Shown one piece after another: positions 32,559 through 34,420 of a stretch of DNA of 34,420 nt (within the stretch, counting starts at the first letter, position 1; each line of letters starts with the position of its first letter). The notes beneath the pieces were generated by a model, which saw only the letters and a program-made list of their open reading frames with translations, was not told where the DNA came from and did not search any database. Position numbers and translations under genes: made by a program. The stretch covers positions 1-34,420 of the forward strand of contig JBBSOK010000016.1 in assembly GCA_038259825.1 (NCBI GenBank), given 5' to 3'. Source of the stretch: JBBSOK01 sp038259825. Its GTDB lineage: Bacteria > Bacteroidota > Bacteroidia > Flavobacteriales > Flavobacteriaceae.

Positions 32559-34127
32559 ATGAAAACTTCCGAAGAAAAAGGAAATACAGAAGTAAATACA
32601 AAAGGAAAAGTTAGCGAACTTGACATTGAAAACTGTCTTGCCATTCTTCAAAATTTAGTTGAAGATACAGATCAAATTTTTGATATTCCGAAGGAGAAGA
32701 GAACGGCATTAATAAAAGCTGCAGGTCAACTTTCTAGGCCAAGTCGCCAAGAATTTTCAAGGCGAAAAAAAGACGCCAAGAAAAACGAAAAACGCAAACA
32801 AGCCGCACGAGACAAGCACGCCCGAAAAGAAACTGGTATTAGAAGTGCGCGCGAAGCCTCAATATTTGTAGCTCCAAAACTATTGGCAGCGGCAGATATT
32901 CAAGAAAAAGATTTGAAAGAGCTTGAAAAACCAAGAAACTGCTACGTTTGCAAGGTAGAGTTTACACAATTACACCATTTTTACGATACAATGTGCCAAG
33001 ATTGTGGAGATTTTAACTACGCCAAACGCTTTCAAAATGCTGAAGTTAAAGGTCAAATTGCAATTATCACTGGTTCACGATTAAAAATTGGTTATCATAT
33101 TTCGTTAATGCTTTTACGCGGTGGCGCAACGGTTATAGCAACAACTCGTTTTCCCGTAGACAGCGCATTACGATTTTCAAAAGAAGAAGATTTTACGGAT
33201 TGGGGACACAGACTACATATTCACGGTTTAGATTTACGACACATTCCAAGCGTTGAGATTTTTTGTAATTATATTGAGCAGAAGTACGAAAGGCTTGACA
33301 TTTTAATAAATAACGCCGCGCAAACCGTTAGAAGACCATCAGGATTTTATGCGCATTTAATGCCTAATGAGGAAAAAAGTTATAGCGAACTTCCAAAATT
33401 TGCAGCGGACTTATTAACGGATCATTTTAGCTGTATTGCAGAATTACGCTCATTAGGGCAAAAGGCATCTAGCAACAAAAATATGCCCGTAACGTGGCAC
33501 GGTCCCGAACCCGGAATTGGGTTAAGCGCTTCGGCAAAATTGTCGCAAATTCCATATAGTTTTGATAATGCGTTAAAACCACAAGAAGTCTTTCCAGTTG
33601 GCGAGTTGGATGCAGATTTACAACAAGTAGATTTAAGAAAAACCAATAGCTGGCGCTTAAAATTAGGCGAGATTGAAACTACTGAGATGATTGAAGTTCA
33701 ATTGGTGAACAGTGTTGCTCCGTTCGTTTTATGCAATCGTCTTTCGGAAATTATGAAAAAGGAAAACACGGGACAAAAACACATAATTAATGTATCGGCA
33801 ATGGAAGGCAAGTTTCACCGATTCTTTAAAGAAGACCGCCATCCGCACACCAATATGGCAAAAGCAGCGTTAAATATGTTAACGCACACCGCTGCAGGAT
33901 CACTTGCAAAAGATGGAATTTATATGAATGCGGTAGATACAGGTTGGGTAACCGATGAAGATCCAGCAGAACTTTCAAAATACAAACAAGAAGTACACGA
34001 TTTTCAACCACCATTGGATATTGTTGATGGTGCGGCAAGAGTGCTCGATCCTCTATTTGATGGAATAAACTCCGGCAAACATTGGTGCGGTAAATTTCTG
34101 AAGGATTATAGACCAATTGATTGGTAA
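32559..34127 (+). CDS. SDR-like protein with basic segment and zinc ribbon, catalytic Tyr missing
   Basis: This 522-residue soluble protein has three parts. Residues 1-63 are helical; 64-90 is strongly basic (RRKKDAKKNEKRKQ). Residues 128-149 hold CYVC and CQDC, a zinc-ribbon-like pair (Cys128, 131, 146, 149). From 164 a Rossmann short-chain dehydrogenase fold begins: IAIITGSRLKIGYH (Lys176 where the glycine of TGxxxGxG is usual), NNAAQT (251-256) and VSAMEG (Ser413). The expected YxxxK reads TNMAK (431-435), so Thr replaces the catalytic Tyr while Lys435 stays. An insert of about 100 residues (270-370) separates NNAA from the Ser. It may bind NAD(P) and act as a structural or regulatory protein or use an altered mechanism. 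Substrate unknown. Confidence 0.85.
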   Translation: MKTSEEKGNTEVNTKGKVSELDIENCLAILQNLVEDTDQIFDIPKEKRTALIKAAGQLSRPSRQEFSRRKKDAKKNEKRKQAARDKHARKETGIRSAREASIFVAPKLLAAADIQEKDLKELEKPRNCYVCKVEFTQLHHFYDTMCQDCGDFNYAKRFQNAEVKGQIAIITGSRLKIGYHISLMLLRGGATVIATTRFPVDSALRFSKEEDFTDWGHRLHIHGLDLRHIPSVEIFCNYIEQKYERLDILINNAAQTVRRPSGFYAHLMPNEEKSYSELPKFAADLLTDHFSCIAELRSLGQKASSNKNMPVTWHGPEPGIGLSASAKLSQIPYSFDNALKPQEVFPVGELDADLQQVDLRKTNSWRLKLGEIETTEMIEVQLVNSVAPFVLCNRLSEIMKKENTGQKHIINVSAMEGKFHRFFKEDRHPHTNMAKAALNMLTHTAAGSLAKDGIYMNAVDTGWVTDEDPAELSKYKQEVHDFQPPLDIVDGAARVLDPLFDGINSGKHWCGKFLKDYRPIDW

Positions 34128-34178
34128 TAAAATTTTACAGTGTTATACATATCGTAACGTGATAAAAAGGTTATAATA

Positions 34179-34225
34179 AAAAATACCCTATTTGTAAAGT
34201 TTCCTTATACAAATAGGGTATTTTT
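34179..34225. terminator. Strong bidirectional terminator between convergent genes
   Basis: An 18-bp perfect stem (34179-34196 with 34208-34225, core TACCCTATTTGTA) encloses an 11-base loop and has A/T runs at the base on both strands. It ends the SDR-like gene from the left and the partial minus-strand gene from the right. Confidence 0.92.
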
Positions 34226-34248
34226 CAAAAGTTGAAATATTATTACAT

Positions 34249-34420
34249 TTAATCAGCTAATTCCAACTCTTTGACCTTCAGGATATTGGACGGCACTTTA
34301 TCACCATTAGTTACTTCTTTTGGTGAAATTAAATCCCCATTATCCGATGCTATAGAATTAACATGGACTGAAGAATTTTCAATATTATATTCCTTTCTGA
34401 AGCCCACAAGAGTCACTGAT
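34249..34420 (-). CDS. C-terminal end of an unidentified minus-strand gene
   Basis: On the minus strand, 56 codons are open from the right edge to a TAA at 34249-34251, ending KVKELELAD. The piece is polar (HVNSIASDNGDLISPKEV, then GDKVPSNIL). It is too short to assign. The strong terminator 24 bases beyond its stop supports it as a real gene end. Confidence 0.55.
   Translation of the reverse strand, partial: SVTLVGFRKEYNIENSSVHVNSIASDNGDLISPKEVTNGDKVPSNILKVKELELAD

Noticed and set aside
33503..33521. Possible third copy of the rnpB palindrome (TCCCGAACCCGGAATTGGG)
   Set aside because: Similarity stops after the first ten bases, and the codons encode GPEPGIG in the SDR-like protein.
1..34420. 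CRISPR array, insertion sequences, prophage or defence island
   Set aside because: No regularly spaced repeats, transposase, integrase or known defence protein motifs in any frame.

Overview
The window is ordinary, densely coded chromosome from a marine- or soil-type member of the Flavobacteriaceae (Bacteroidota). The DNA is AT-rich. Shine-Dalgarno sequences are essentially absent, and several upstream regions carry the Bacteroidota sigma -7 motif TAnnTTTG. Gene content fits this group: BshA (bacillithiol), DUF3822 next to RsmD, a GH3/beta-lactamase fusion and a short Ppx. I found no insertion sequence, phage, CRISPR array, tRNA or rRNA, and no gene-free stretch above 300 bases.

Layout: (1) 1-4252, envelope block: the N-terminal part of LptD (minus strand, running off the left edge), divergent from an Amidase_3/SPOR-like cell-wall amidase and a lone MCE/MlaD protein. 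(2) 4261-7547: a split HdrD-like iron-sulfur pair (membrane 4Fe-4S protein and CCG-domain protein) with a HAD-like phosphatase between them, then a protein often mislabelled 'ABC transporter ATPase'. (3) 7643-11804: a GH3-serine hydrolase fusion, then BshA. (4) 11925-14757: PyrR-PyrB, a small STAS-like protein and RNase Z. (5) 14873-19078: PdxH, then a tightly packed SixA-like phosphatase, Ppk1 and Ppx/GppA set for polyphosphate. (6) 19098-21595, minus strand: MiaE and DnaX. (7) 21780-22101: RNase P RNA on the plus strand. (8) 22115-24131, minus strand: RsmD, DUF3822 and a single-TM protein. (9) 24256-26933: RecD-like helicase, DUF4126 protein and an orphan lipoprotein. (10) 27172-30939, minus strand: a small YtxH-like protein and a very large polytopic patatin-like phospholipase. 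(11) 31087-34127: an overlapping pair of unknown genes (soluble protein plus outer-membrane-type protein), then an unusual zinc-ribbon/SDR protein. The C-terminal end of one more minus-strand gene lies at the right edge.

The most notable signals are not new operons but details. DnaX has an A10 run exactly where the gamma form should end, with stops waiting in both alternative frames. The two peripheral hairpins of RNase P RNA are near copies of one palindromic element. The DnaX AAA+ domain has lost its zinc module. The SDR protein lacks the catalytic tyrosine and carries a basic segment and a zinc ribbon in front. The patatin domain is probably periplasmic and sits behind about 13 membrane segments. 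I did not find a convincing undescribed defence or mobile system; the best candidates for new biology are the SDR-like protein, the giant patatin and the coupled unknown pair at 31087-32513.
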